Assembly: GCA_039090855.1 (NCBI GenBank)
Contig: CM077006.1
Span: 44,525,336-44,589,335, forward strand
DNA length: 64,000 nt
Origin: Macrothele yani
Lineage: Eukaryota > Arthropoda > Arachnida > Araneae > Macrothelidae
Direction of reading: 5' to 3'
Each line of letters opens with the position of its first letter. Positions within the stretch are counted from its first letter, which is position 1. The translations under genes were made by a program, and so were the position numbers. Under the pieces are notes generated by a model. It was not told where the DNA came from, searched no databases, and worked only from the letters and a program-made list of their open reading frames with translations. This document shows, in pieces, positions 20,873 to 33,030 of the stretch.

Positions 20873-22726
20873 GTGAAGGCTATTAATCCAATTCAAAACT
20901 TTTTGATGCTGTACATAAAAAAGAGGAGTCTCCGCTTGTGGGGTATCCAATTAATTAATTATGACTTCTTTTGACGAATGAAGCATTTAAAATACTTCGA
21001 AACAATAAAACTTGTAGACAGTTTATATGATTATCATATTTACATTCACCGCTACCGGTAGCTATCAGTTGCAACAATAACACACTGCGATCTTTATGCT
21101 CAGTTCTGAATTCTTCAGCATCTGTTACTTTCTTTGCTTCTTAATATTCAGTTCTTATCACTGGCCATAGCGTAGCAACTAGGCAGGCAAACTGCGTAGA
21201 AAGAAATGACTGGTCACTTCCCGTTTCTATAGCAACATGTTATATGTTTGCATGGTTCTCGTCTGCTAGTTACTGCCTATTCAGCTTGTCACTTTCCTTC
21301 TAGTGACGTCACCAAAATTCCCTTTCTATGATAAGGACGCGTAGCAGCTTCTTGTATCTTTCAACAGTACTTTGATAGGTACTACTATCAAGAACGTTAT
21401 TTTTATCTGGTTACATTTTCCGTTAGCACATTACATCCTTCCTATTTGGATTGTGGGATAATATTTATTCATGGAGATGATTTTTTCATATTGCCTGCGA
21501 TGTTTGTATCTGTGAACTGATAATATCTGTTATGGATTTCTGTATCAGGATGAATGGATCTCTGCCGTGAAGGGTAGCTCAACCAGCGCGATCTGAAAGT
21601 TTGTCCAGATTCTTGTATAATAGGCTTCATTTCTTTGGTATTGCTGTGAACTGGATGGTACGACGGACAGTAGCATAGTCGGGCAGAAATCGAAGGATGC
21701 TTGTTCTATTCCTGATCCTAGGCGATGCAGTTCAAAGAGTTGCATAAAAGAAATGAAAGTTAATTTGGTCATCTCTTCTCCGAAGTTAGTACACTTCCCT
21801 ACACAGTTTCTTTCTAATTGGCCACCTCCATTTAGCCGCTGCGGCGGCCGATTGGTCAGAGGTGCGGGTTTCTGACTAATCTTCCAAGTAGGGCCTACGT
21901 TTAAGTCACGGATGAGGTACGGTTTGTATTTTTTTCCAATGACTCTCTATCCTTACCGTGAAACCAGTGTCCCAAAATTAGAGATTCGATACTCTTTATA
22001 GCATTAGGGGATCGTTAAATCATAAAGTAGAAAAGAACTCCATTCATCGTAAGTTTATCAGTCAATCCCTCCTTCATCGTGAAATGATTCTAAAACAGAT
22101 ACCTCTTTTTCCCGCTCTCGCTCTTCCTATGTCGTGATCAGTATCCATTTTCTAGAGCTCGAGTTGTGAGTTGATTACGTTATTATTCCTTTTTCCACGC
22201 TCCTAAAGCAACAAAACGTTACCCACTACTAGAGGAAATTCATATTATTAAACATGAGCTCTTAAAGTTCTGTTATGACCGGTTCTTGAGCGTCAAAAAC
22301 CATCTCCGATAAGGGATGCTGTGGTCGTTCTTGTTTTGCTAATGATATTTCAATGTTCGTGTGCAGCCACGACTATGAGCCAGCATTCTTCTCAAACATA
22401 AATGAACCTCAATAAAAGATTACAACCTTCGTTTCAAGATCGTAAATCAGAATCTCTCGTTCTTTCGTGATACTGATTGTTCAGGAGTAACTACGACCTG
22501 CTCCAGCTTCCCGGAACATTACTGATCGTAATAATATCCAAATTCGGGTCATAGATATTCTTCGCTTGCATTCGAATAAAGCATGACTTCCTAAGTGTTT
22601 TGAAACATCTTTTCATTCGTTTTCCGTTACTTCGCAAGCTCCCTTAATTTATTAATTTATTAAAAACTGGGAAACATATTTTCTTGCTCCTTCTGGTACA
22701 AATTTTTCTTCATGTGTATTATAAAC
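20873..22726. other. unassigned DNA
   Basis: No gene, RNA or transposon signature recognised over ~1.9 kb. Base composition is mixed AT-rich. Short open frames have no resemblance to known domains. Confidence 0.5.
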
Positions 22727-22950
22727 GGTTGTTACGATATTTCTTTAAGATGTGGTAGAAAACTTCGGTTTGGTTAGGGTAGAAGTAAGCATACTCAAAA
22801 ATTTTTAGTTTTTGTTGACATAGATCTTTTCCCTCTAGGTTGTTACGATATTTCTTTAAGATGTGGTAGAAAACTTCGGTTTGGTTAGGGTAGAAGTAGG
22901 CATACTGAATTTTTTTTAGTTTTTGTTGACATAGATCTTTTCCCTCTAGG
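22727..22950. repeat. 111-bp tandem duplication
   Basis: Two units, 22727-22837 and 22838-22950. Both start GGTTGTTACGATATTTCTTT and end 'agatcttttccctctag'. They differ by only a few bases, so the duplication is recent. Confidence 0.93.
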
Positions 22951-23279
22951 CTGCATCAACTGCATATAGAGAAATTCAAAATGTATGCTATCTGTTCTGT
23001 TGTTGGCATAAATCCTTAACTATAAGGTTTTATTATCTTAAATTCAATAATGTTGACATATTAATAACGTAATATTCTCACCTTAATCAAAAGGCGTATT
23101 CCTCTGAGATAATGAACGTGCTCATTCATGCTATTTGAGCCAAAAGATGGGTTCATTTGAATGAAAAGAAAAAGCATGATCGCTGGCGTCAGTAGTCGTG
23201 TTAATTTGCATTATTTATTAGACTTGCCCACCTCAGTCAATGAACGTGCTTGTTGACAAAAGACGCCAATGTTCTTCGA

Positions 23280-24080
23280 GAGTCTGTTTCTTTGTTTCTT
23301 TCGTCATTTTCATCTTATTTCATTTTGGTGCCTCTTTTTCTTTTTTCTACGACCTCTGCCTTTCATTGTGTCTATATCTTTTACTTTCTCTCTTTTTCTC
23401 TCTCTCTTGCTCTCTACATTTTGTCCCTCTCTCTTTCATCTCATCATTTCTTTCTCCCTTCGTGTCGTTTTTTGTCTCTCTTTCCTTCTATGTCTTTTTC
23501 TATCTGCCCCTTCCTCTTATCTTCTTTCCTTGCCGTGTTGTCTCATTTCCTTCTCTCTGTCTGTCTCTTGATCTCTGTGTATATTTCTGTGTCTCGATAT
23601 CTCCTCCTATGTCTCCCTCTTTTTGTCGCTTTCTCTCTCCTTCTCTCTCTCTCTTGAGTTTTTCGTTAGCTCGTTTTCTGCCTCTGTTTTCATCTCTCTT
23701 AGTGCTTCTGTGTCTTTGCATCTTTTTCACTATTTCGTATTCTGTCTTCCTCTTTCTGTGTGGCTCTCTCTATCTCTCTCACTCTCTTCATCCTCTCTTT
23801 GCGTGCTTGTCTGTCTTTCTTTCTACCTTTTGGTATCTTTTTGGTTCTAACTCCGCCACTCTGGAGTCTCAATGTCGCCCCCTCTCTCTGTCGTTGTTCC
23901 ATCCTTCTCTCTCTGGCACTCTCATTATCTCTGTGTCTGTGCGGTTTTCTATCTGTCTCTATGAGTATCTCTGTATCATTCTCTCTGTTCTATTGTCTGT
24001 CACCTTCCGCAGGCTTCTCTGTCTTCGTCTCTTTCTTGTTGTCCCTTTGTCTTTTCTGTCTCTATTTCTATTTCTTTATT
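23280..24080. repeat. ~800-bp polypyrimidine tract
   Basis: Almost uninterrupted T/C on the + strand (tctctctct, ctttctttct) with few purines. It gives long Leu/Ser/Phe-rich open frames in all three forward frames, which are compositional and not genes. Confidence 0.9.
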
Positions 24081-24119
24081 TATGCCTCTTATAACGAAGT
24101 AAATTTCTCCGTCATTTCT

Positions 24120-24191
24120 GTCCACGCCAGGATTCGAACCCAGATCCCCTCATTCCGGAATAAGTCACTCTACCAATTGAGCTACGCGGAC
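24120..24191 (-). other. tRNA-like sequence in TRIM copy 1, 3' LTR
   Basis: 72 nt. The acceptor ends GTCCGCG / CGTGGAC pair. The A-box region is TAGCTCAATTGG and the B box GGTTCGAATCC. The anticodon arm reads CTTATTCCGGAATGAG and does not form a standard 5-bp stem with a 7-nt loop, so it is probably not a decoding tRNA. Confidence 0.8.
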
Positions 24192-24448
24192 GATTATTCT
24201 GATTCCTATCTGCCTTTATGTCGTGTGCGTCCTGCTAGCAGGTACGTCACATCTCCTGGTACGTTACATCATCTCCCCCTTTTTTTTTTTTTTTTTTTTT
24301 TTTTTTCGAAGTGCTGGAGAAAGGATTCTCTTATTTTTCCTATCTCGCGGTGTGGAAATAACATCACACCAATGCGAGATTTTGAACGGTTGGGTCATCC
24401 GGATAGTTCGGGCGCCATTATAACGAAGTAAATTTCTCAGTCATTTTT

Positions 24449-24520
24449 ATCCGCGCCAGGATTCGAACCCGGGTCCACTCATTCCGGAATAAGTTGCTCT
24501 ACCAATTAAGCTACGCGGAC
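24449..24520 (-). other. tRNA-like sequence in TRIM copy 1, 5' LTR
   Basis: 72 nt. GTCCGCG pairs with CGCGGAT, the A-box region is TAGCTTAATTGG and the B box GGTTCGAATCC. It is nearly identical to the copy in the other LTR. Confidence 0.8.
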
Positions 24521-24759
24521 ATTGATTCTAATTGCTATCTGCCTTTATGTCGTGTGCGTCCTTCTGGCAGGTACGTCACATCTCCTGGTACGTTACACTC
24601 TCTATATGCTTTCTCACTCTGACCCCTTGGTGTTGCTGTATTTATATCTCTGTGACTCTTCTTTCTTTCTCTCTCACTCTCTCTATCTTCTCTCTGGCTC
24701 CTCATGCTTAGATTTTTCTTTTATAAGCCCATATTTTTCACATCAATAAAACAACAACA

Positions 24760-25600
24760 AAAACTAGGAGCATGTCCAAGGTACGCCCTTCCATTTTAGC
24801 TCGAGTATACGTGGCTTTCATTTAATAATACAGTCGTGCAATATGTTATTTGCTGCTGTGAAATTGTAAGATACTGTATATATAGTGTTGTGAAATGCAT
24901 CACATTAAAAACTACCGTGACGAAGTTTTCTTTTGTAATACAAAATTCGCAAACAACGTACAACAAAAGGAAAAGAGCGCGGGTACTTAAGAGCCGTAGT
25001 TTTTTTAAGATATCTGCATACCTTTTGCGAACGGTACTTTCTTTATTGGTCAAAAACACCACAGTACATCTGTGACAATATAATCACTATCACATCCAGA
25101 CAGTCCATAAAAAACTGCTGGAATTAGTATCCAGGGATGATCACGTTCACGCGCGTAACATACACGCTGCTCAGTGATAACTTAAATATGTTATTTTTTT
25201 ATCTTCCATGGGCAAAGCATCTGCTTAAAATCCCCTATGTCGTACCTCATTACTTTCGTAAACGTTACGCCCAGTTTTCTTGGATCTGCGGCACCAGTGG
25301 GCACAATCTCTGAAGCGATACCCAAACGAGACGAAGCAGCTAATTGGCTGAAGTTGCGAGTACGATCAGTAATTTGGGAAGTTCTGTGAATCCTACACCA
25401 CCAAATTCGAAGTAAACATTTGCTAGCAGAGCAACGACCTTAGTCAGAATCCTCGATATAAAGAGTAGCCCGTTAATTAAACTAGTGGCGAACTGGTGAT
25501 TCATAAACAGCTCTGGACGTTGATTTTGTGCGGCCCACTTTTGGGGAAAATTATCAAGGTTAACCTTCCTCCCCACTCCCCCCGCCCCCCGCAAGTTATT
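24760..25600. other. unassigned DNA
   Basis: No gene or repeat family recognised. It ends in a C-rich run (ccccgccccccgc, ~25579-25592) just before the mariner D relic. Confidence 0.5.
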
Positions 25601-25619
25601 TCAGCATCAGCTTTTACTG

Positions 25620-26618
25620 TTTAAGCATCTTGTTTACGATAGTGTCCCAACGTATGGATAGGTCTGCAATGCCATTCTTGAAAAAACGTGCTGGTTTTGC
25701 TGCGAAGAAATCATGATCAAGGAAATTCTGGAGATCAACATCATTGTTGAACGTTCTGCCACAGAGTGCATTCGACAGGTATAGGAACAGGTGGTAGTCT
25801 GAAGGGGTGAAATCTGGGGGAATAGGCCGGATGTGGAAGGATCTCCCATGTCATGTCCTGAATGGCCATTTTGATGTTGGAGGAGAACATCATGGCGCCG
25901 AAAGCGGTCGTTTCTGCTGAATTGCTCCCTCCACACGGCGGATTTGCTCACGATAGAGAGCAGCGTTGATGGTCCGATTCCTCGGCAGCATTTCCCAGTG
26001 AATAATGCCTTCCATGTCCCACCAGACACACAACATGATCTTCGCAGGATAAAGGTCACGTTTTGGACGTGGTGTCGGCGTCTTGTTTGGGCTTAACCAT
26101 TTCTTCCGATGCCTGAAAAACAATACGTGACAGAAAGGGTTTGTGTTGCTGAGAACATTCGCGATAACGGGCGAGCAAGGAACCACATATGGGGGCGCGC
26201 TGATTCTTGTTGTCCTTCGTGAGAGTGTGAGGCACCCAAGACCCCAGTTTCTGGACCTTTCTCATACGTTCCAGGTGTCGCACCACGGTGGCCTGATCAC
26301 AGTCCATCTCAATGGCCAATTCGCATGTGGTTTGACGCTGATTCAAATGAATAAGAAGGTTCAAACGATCCTCATCAAATTGAGATGGACGACCTGAGCG
26401 AAAGAGTCGTTTGGGTCAAAATTGCCACCTCGGAACCGCTGAAACCATTTGCGGGCTGTTCTCGGAGCTATAACATCTTCCCCATACACAGCACAAATTT
26501 GTCGAGATCCCTTGTTAAACTCGTGCAGGAGCAGATGTCGGAAATGTTCATTCCTCTCTACTTGAGACTCTATACTTCCGGACCTGAAAACCAAAAAAAC
26601 CATTAGCCACAATCGCAC
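25620..26618 (-). mobile_element. mariner element D, decayed transposase
   Basis: Minus-strand D,D34D mariner broken into several frames. At 26361-26618 are SQVERNEHFRHLLLHEFNKG, ICAVYGEDVIAPRTARKWFQ and FDPNDS. At 26056-26364 are RQTTCELAIEMDCDQATVVR and KVQKLGSWVPH. At 25890-26186 are MLCVWWDMEGIIHWE and INAALYREQIRRVE. A C-terminal part lies at 25634-25900. The expected second Asp motif (QHDNARPH) survives only as 'QHQNGHSGHD', without the Asp in place. The termini are not resolved. Confidence 0.8.
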
Positions 26619-26667
26619 AACGCAATATGATTTAGATACACGATATTACTGGCTACATTTTGATATA

Positions 26668-27889
26668 CACTGAAGAGCAATTGAATTAGAGACAGCTGGC
26701 GTGATGCAAATGTGGCGCTGTGGGCGGCCCTGTAAACGGAAACGACATGACGTATGCAGCGATCCGACAATATAAGGAGTGATGCAGCGGGAATCAGTAA
26801 GAGTCGGACGCAATATGGGAATGACGAAGGATCTAAGCGCATTTGATCGTGGGCAAATTGTCGGGGCCCGACGAATGGGTCACTCCATCTCGGAAGTCGT
26901 GCAGGCATTGGGATTTTCACGAGCCACTGTGTCACGGGTGCACCGTGAGTACGTCGAATCCGGTAAAACCATACCTGCAAGGGCAAATTGCCGTGGACAA
27001 CAGTGTGTGGATGAGCTGGGTCATTGTCGGCTAGCTCGCATTGTAACAGCGGATAGACGGACCACAGTGCAAGAAATCACTCGGCAATTTAACGCTGGTG
27101 CACAAAAACGTGTAAGCAGCCACACCATCCAGAACCATCTCCTCGCTATGGGGTACAGAAGCCATCGTCCCACGAAGGTACCGCTGCTGACCGCACATGA
27201 CAGGGTGCAAAGATTAGCATGGGCGCGGGAACATCGCCAATGGACCCTAGACATGTGGAAAAATGTTGCCTGAACTGATGAGTCGAGATTCACGTTGGTA
27301 CATGCGGATGGCAGGATACGAGTACGGCGCAAACCACATGAAGCGATGGATCCTTCTTGCCAGCAGGGTACTCTTCAAGCTGGTAGGGGTGGCATTCTCG
27401 TCTGGGGACTGTTTACGTGGACTGAAATGTAACCCCTGGTACGTGTGACATCGTTCCTCACAGATCAACGTTACCGGGATATCCTGGTGGACGACCATTT
27501 GCTCCCGTTTGTGCGTCTTAAACATCCCACTGGGGACTTCATCCTGCAATAAGACAAAGCACCGTGCCATCGCTCCCGAATTGTATCCGAATGGTTGGAT
27601 GAACACTCCACCGATGTGACCTCGCTTCCTTGGCCAGCTAGGTCACTTGAACTCAATCCCATTGAGCATATCTGGGATGCCATCGAGAGATATGTTCGAG
27701 GCTCTGACCCCCTCCATCAAATCTTCGTGAACTGAGGGAGCTTGTTCAGGGGTCGTGGATCCGTATGGCTTCCTAACGCTTCTGGTGTCTTGTCGAGTCC
27801 ATGCCGAGACGAATCGCCGCCGTCATCAGGGCGAAAGGTGGTGCTACACGTTACTAGACAGGTACCTCTAATTCAATTGCTCTTCAGTG
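26668..27889 (+). mobile_element. Tc1-like element E, complete ends
   Basis: TA at 26666-26667 and 27890-27891. Inverted termini CACTGAAGAGCAATTGAATT and its complement are ~25 bp and near perfect. Length is 1222 bp. The same terminus type (CACTGAAGAGCAAATAATTA) occurs on the fragment at 56373. Confidence 0.93.
26815..27840 (+). pseudogene. Tc1-like transposase of element E, inactive
   Basis: Opens MGMTKDLSAFDRGQIVGARR, with HTH segments (ISEVVQALGFSRATVSRVHR, TVQEITRQFN). After a TGA at ~27271, where a Trp codon is expected, comes TDESRF (first Asp). A TAA replaces a Gln just before DKAPCHRS (second Asp, ~27552). LNPIEHIWDAIERYV carries the Glu. Another stop lies near 27733. At least four nonsense changes, but otherwise readable. 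Confidence 0.88.
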
Positions 27890-27894
27890 TACAA

Positions 27895-28780
27895 CTGGCC
27901 ATCAACTTATACATCAACCCAATAATTACAAAAAAATATCTTGAAAAAACAAAAGATGTCCAGAATTTCAGTACGAATTTATAAAGTGGGAGAAATTAAA
28001 GAATGTGAAAACTAATTTTTATTTAATTACTTTCAACCAGAAAAAAAGTCTCTTTGCTGTACTGAAATAGACTTCCCAGAACTGCAGTTTAAGAATTCGT
28101 GTAACTGGAAGGCTCAAAAAACAGTAAATCAGATGCAGATCTCGTACAAAAAAAAGGGGGGGTCTAAAACAGGGTTTGTATCAACGGAACATTTGCAAGG
28201 TAAGTTTCTTTTTTTCGAAACCATCAAAGTGGTAGATAAACTTTGTCGTTTTAGCACCACTTGCTTTTCTTCTACAGAAATATTGAAATGCTAGTATATA
28301 TTTACTTTATTTTTTTCTTGATTTAGCATAAGGCTTACCGTCCCAGAATGTGGCGGCCCACCAGGAGTTCTCCCTGTATCCCGGCGGCCCAATTAGCGCC
28401 TAAATTAAAAAGACTCGTGTGTTTAACGCTGTGACTTGTCTGGCATTCCGCTCTTCCAAATTTTTCACATAAATAATTCTAAGACTTTACAAATGTGACA
28501 TCAAAGACTATGATGATAAGCTTTGAAAAATAAAACCGAATTCTTACCTTTTGAAGAGAAAGAAGTTTTGAATTAATCGACAAACGTAGAGATAACTTGT
28601 ACACCTTTTAACAAGCTGCCTCTCTCGTTTTAAAAGTTGGCAAATTTAAAACACCACAATGAGAAACACGCAGAAGCTTCTTTAAATTACGCAGTTAAAA
28701 GCAATCGCAATTTTGTAAATCCGTTGATCACATCAATAAGTACAAATATTATACTGGGTGTATGAAAAAGGATGTCACAA
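27895..28780. other. unassigned AT-rich DNA
   Basis: Nothing recognised. A palindrome-like G/C patch at 28364-28400 (ggcggcccaccagg...cggcggccc) is the only notable composition change. Confidence 0.4.
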
Positions 28781-28849
28781 AAGGAAACATTTGTAAAAAT
28801 TAAATTTCAAAAATTGAAAAGATATACAAAAAATTTGGTTCTAGTTTGG

Positions 28850-30400
28850 GCTCAAGTTTGAATGTAGAAAAAAGTAAGGGATCTTTATTTGGAAATTGAA
28901 AGAATTTAAAACAATTTTTTTTAGTTACTAATACACAAATTCAAATTTTGGGAGTTCCATTTGAGACTTCAGGTCCATGCCTTTTTAAGAAATGGCAAGA
29001 CTGTTTAACTAACACGGAAAAATATAATATAAACTCTTTGCATTTTTCAAAACTCTATTTCTATTTGAGAAAAACGTCATTACCAGCTGCTATTGGAAAA
29101 CCAACCGAAAGATAAGCCTTTAGATTTATTTGGGAGGGGAGTGGGGACAAAATAAGACGTGAACTTTTAAATAATGATGTTAAGTTTCGGGGTTAGGAAT
29201 TAAACGTCTGACACGCGCAGGTAAAATACTAAGATTTTTGACTCTTAGAAAAATTTTCCAAAACGAAACACATCCGGCTTTTGAGATTTTAAAGTTTCAG
29301 GTTGATCGTGATCTAGAATATTTCTGTTCCTTGAGACCAGAACGGCCTTTCTCTTTTTTGGTGGGAGGGAGATATATTGATCTTCGTAAGCTATGGGAAA
29401 AAATAAATGAAATACCTATTCTAGAAAATATTACTCATGACTATAAATTAAGAGATATCTGTAAGGCTTTAAATTAAAAAAAAACATACAAAATTAGAAA
29501 TCATAATGAATACTCCATTTATAAATTCCATTTGGAAACAACAACTTCAGATTAAATTAAGTACACACATCCGCGATCTAAAGTTTAAAATTTCACACAA
29601 CATTATTCCTAATCGTAAATGGTTACATAAAATACATCTGTCAAATGGTCCGTATTGTAAACATTGTGGTCTCTTAGTGAACACTAAACACATTTCTGTT
29701 TAATGTGATTTTGGAAAAAACATTTGGATATGGTTAAAGAATTACTTAAATTTAAAGGAGGGTTTTGATAGTAAACAAATCTTATATCACGTACCTATAT
29801 TTAGTGATTTTAAATATATAAATCACTATAGAAATATAGGGAGATATATATATAAATATTTAAATCACTATATAGAAACATAGTGATTTAGAAAGTAATG
29901 AATTTATAATCTAATAGAAATAACAAAATATAATCTGTGGAAGAATAGAAATTTAATGTCATTTAATCAGAAGTAACGAAATTTGGAGCAAACAAAATTA
30001 GCAATAAAACGCAATTTTCGAAGAGTTCTAAAATTTTAAAATAGGAAATATGGTGCAAATAAAACTTTTAAAAAGTGTATAGCTTCAAAACCAGTAGTTT
30101 ATAGAAAAGGTAATGATATTCTTAATAAAATATTGGAATAAAATAATATTGAACAAGTCACAAATTCGTAGTAGGATTCACAGTCAAATTTTCAATTTTT
30201 TATGCGTTGGAAACTGTTTTTTGTCTTGTGGCTATATTGTTTTCGTAGTTTTACTTTCTTCCATGATATTTTTTTCCTTTTCTCTCATTTTTAAAGAATC
30301 ACTTCAGTATGGGTCTCTTCATAGTACTCCCTGACGGGGTGATTCTAAATATATTGTATTAAACCTGCTTCGGGTTGCGCTCCCCGGGCAGGCTCCCTCC
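28850..30400 (+). mobile_element. 5'-truncated L1/Tx1-like LINE
   Basis: Plus-strand relic of the C-terminal third of a LINE ORF2. Fragments read IQILGVPFETSGPCLFKKWQ and NSLHFSKLYFYLRKTSLPAA. At 29238-29477 is WEKINEIPILENI. At 29506-29703 are HNIIPNRKWLHKIHLSNGPY and the zinc motif CKHCGLLVNTKH. Several stops and frameshifts are present. It is unlike the LINE at 9.5-17.8 kb in codon use (AT-rich), so it is a different family. Confidence 0.75.
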
Positions 30401-30517
30401 CACAAAGATGTTTTGAAAGATCTGTATGAAAGATAAGAAAGAATATTGCTATAACTTACAAATACTTATTGTGAGATTTTGTCTCTTGGATTCACATGAA
30501 ATTTAGTTTGAATAGTA

Positions 30518-31262
30518 CAGGGTGATTCATAAAGAAGCATACATTTTCCAGATGCTGTAAAACAGTAACAGTTGAAGACACGGACCGCAACTACGAACCG
30601 TTAGGTAGATGTACTCATAAAGTTTGTGTCCCGCTACTGAGGGAAGTGACGTAAGCGATGGCGCGCGTGTCACGTGACTAGTCAGTCAAAATGTGGCACC
30701 GTCTGCAGTGGAGAAGGCGTTTTGTGTTCTTGAATTGAGCAAAACGGAATCTGTAACTGTTGGGCAACGGCGTTTTCGACCACGATTCGGAAAAGAACCT
30801 CCTACCAGAAAATCTATCTACAATTGGCTAAAAAATTTGAAACTACTGGCTGTTTGTGCAAACCTAAAAGTCCTGGATGACCGCGTGTATCGGAAGAAGT
30901 CGTCGATAGTGTTCGCACCGCCATTCAACGAAGCCCGGGAAAAATCAACGCCGAGGGTGAGTCGTGAAATGCATATTTCACTGCCCACTGTCTGGAGAAT
31001 TTTGAGAAATAAGCTGAAAATGATTCCATACAAAGTGCAGATGTTGCAAAATCACAGCCACTATCACTGCACTTGATTCAGATATCTTACCTCGCGTTTG
31101 GGGGAAATGGATTACCGGCTCGATGTGTGTCGTGTGACTAAGGGTGCACACATAGAACATCTGTGACTGTCTCTTAAAAAATTTGAAACATTCTCCTACA
31201 ATTCTGTTACAGGTAACATAAAATATCTTACGTTGTTCTTGTTTTCTTTATGAATCACCCTG
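30518..31262 (+). mobile_element. DD41D (Visitor-like) element, deletion derivative
   Basis: TA-flanked (30516-30517 and 31263-31264). Termini CAGGGTGATTCATAAAGAAG are inverted. It is the same family as 38768-40112 but lacks ~600 bp: the sequence jumps at ~31053 from 'gatgttgcaaaatc' to 'acagccactatcac'. The N-terminal frame (KAFCVLELSKTESVTVGQRR) remains. The catalytic core is gone, with only the last helix region left (SDILPRVW). Confidence 0.88.
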
Positions 31263-31264
31263 TA

Positions 31265-31665
31265 TATCTGTGATAAATAGTTTAACTTGGTGTTCTGTGG
31301 TTTTTTAACCCAGGAACTAGTTTATAGTGCTCCTTACCTATCTATTGGGCAAAACAGTAGCTTAAATAAATTCCACATTTTTAGATAAATCTTTAGATTA
31401 AGTAAATGGTATGAAGGTAAGTAAAAGTTGTGTTTAAATGCGATTCAGAAAATAAATAAATAAATCCTTAACAATTCTTTATGAATTCCTCAATCCGTCG
31501 TAGAAAAGTTTGGACACTATTTGTCAAAGGCATATCGGCCGCTTAATGGGTTTAAATGTTGAGTGTTTTGAATAACTACTATATTCGTTTCGGGTGTACA
31601 AAGTATTTTCCCATTATATGCGATCAGAGCTAGTTGGTGATTAGGACCACAATCACTTCATCCTA
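31265..31665. other. unassigned DNA
   Basis: No feature recognised except a short aaataaataaataaat run near 31450. Confidence 0.4.
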
Positions 31666-32068
31666 AGTTGTAACCGCCGATTCGGCAGTGCGGTTGTATA
31701 AGTGCTGGCTTCTGACCATTCGTCCGAGATAGGGCAGTGTTCGTAATCCCTGTGAAGCATGGATGTTGTGTTTGCCTCTCGGCTCTGGCTCTCCTTTTCT
31801 GGAATCAGTGGCTCTAAATTAGAGACGGCCGACTGATTATACAGAGCGTGAGTTAAGAGTTTTGCAATATTTGCATAAACGCATGCGCTGCGGCGGGTAT
31901 GTAACGTCTTTAAACTAGTTCAAGTCGCGCACTGCAGTCAGTCGAAAGGGATATAAAGTGGTAGTCGTTGCTGTGAACAGCATTGCATGTCGTCGTTCTG
32001 TCTGCGGTGAGACGCCTAAAAGATGAACAACCACAACCGGCTAATTAGGGAACCTTTGCTTTACGAGT

Positions 32069-33030
32069 TTGAACTTGGCCATAACGCTGCTCAAGCAACA
32101 TGAAGCATTTGTCAATCGAAAGGAGAAGGTTCCGTGGACCATAGCATCACAACCAGGTGGTTCAAGAAACCTCGACGATCACCCAAGGTCAGGTTGGCCG
32201 CGAACCGTGGATTCCGCAGGCCGTGTGCCAGGCTGTAGACGCAAATCCGGCAACCAGCACTCGGAAAGTATCAGGCCACCTAGGCATATCCCAGACCACA
32301 GTGGTTCGTCACCTTCAGGATGTCGGCAAGGTCTACAGGAGCTGCCGCATTGTCCCGCACGAACTGACGCCAGCTGAAGCAAACCGCCGATTGGAAGTGT
32401 GCACGAAACTCCTAGAAAACCCGCGCGATGTATATTCCATCTAGAGATTTGTTACGGTGCGATGAAAAGTGGGTCTATTTCCGTAATCCTGACACACAAC
32501 GGCAGTGACTGAGCCAGGGCCAGATTCCTGAACCTGTTGTCAAACGTGGGTGCTTCGAGCACAAGGTGATGCTCTGCGTCTGGTGGAATTTCGAGGGGAT
32601 AATCCATTACGAATTTGCTCGAGACGGTCGGACCATCAACGCCAACCTCTACTATGAACAACTGGAGCGGATGTATGCCGTTTTGGAGGAGAAGTACCCA
32701 GCACTGGTGAACAGAAAGCTCGCTCTCCTACATCAGCGCAACTCTGGTCCTGACACCGCGCGAACGACCCGGTCGAAACTCCAGGAACTTGAGGGCATCG
32801 AACTGATGCCACACCAAGCATATAGTCCGGATCCGGCCCCGTCGGATGATTACTTGTTCCGGTTCATGGCCCAGTTCCTTCGCGGGCGGCACTTTCACAA
32901 CCAGGAGGAGGTGGCAGCTGGGGTGAAGGAGTTCTTCGCCTCGAAGGACAAGAACTGGTACCACAGCGGAATCGAAGAACTGGCAGACAGATGGCTAAAG
33001 ACGGTGCAACACGATAGCTTATACCTTTGA
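32069..33030 (+). pseudogene. mariner F transposase, inactive
   Basis: Frameshifted N-terminus (LAITLLKQHEAFVNRKEKVP). HTH segments follow (NPATSTRKVSGHLGISQTTV). DEKWVYFRNPD carries the first Asp, with a stop shortly after. A long frame at 32566-33030 has MLCVWWNFEGIIHYE. The second motif reads LLHQRNSGPDTA where LLHDNARPHTA is usual, so the second Asp is lost. YSPDPAPSDDYLFR gives the third Asp. Confidence 0.88.

Larger units (their letters stand above)
24090..24597 (-). mobile_element. TRIM element with tRNA-like LTRs, copy 1
   Basis: Two 179-bp direct repeats (24090-24268 and 24419-24597) flank a 150-bp interior, with CTCT duplications outside (24086-24089 and 24598-24601). On the minus strand each LTR begins TGTAACGTACC and ends CGTTATA. 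One base after the 5' LTR comes TGGCGCCCGAAC (24406-24417), the Lys-type primer binding site. Just before the 3' LTR is a purine run of A's then GGGGGAGATGA. Each LTR carries a 72-nt tRNA-like sequence. No coding capacity is present. Confidence 0.88.

Noticed and set aside
23240..24431. Long forward open frames rich in Leu, Ser and Phe (up to ~284 codons)
   Set aside because: They arise from a polypyrimidine tract that is open in all three frames. No domain, no codon structure, and they run into a TRIM element.
24120..24520. Two functional tRNA genes
   Set aside because: Both lie at the same place in two LTRs of one element, have non-standard anticodon arms, and recur in the other TRIM copies.
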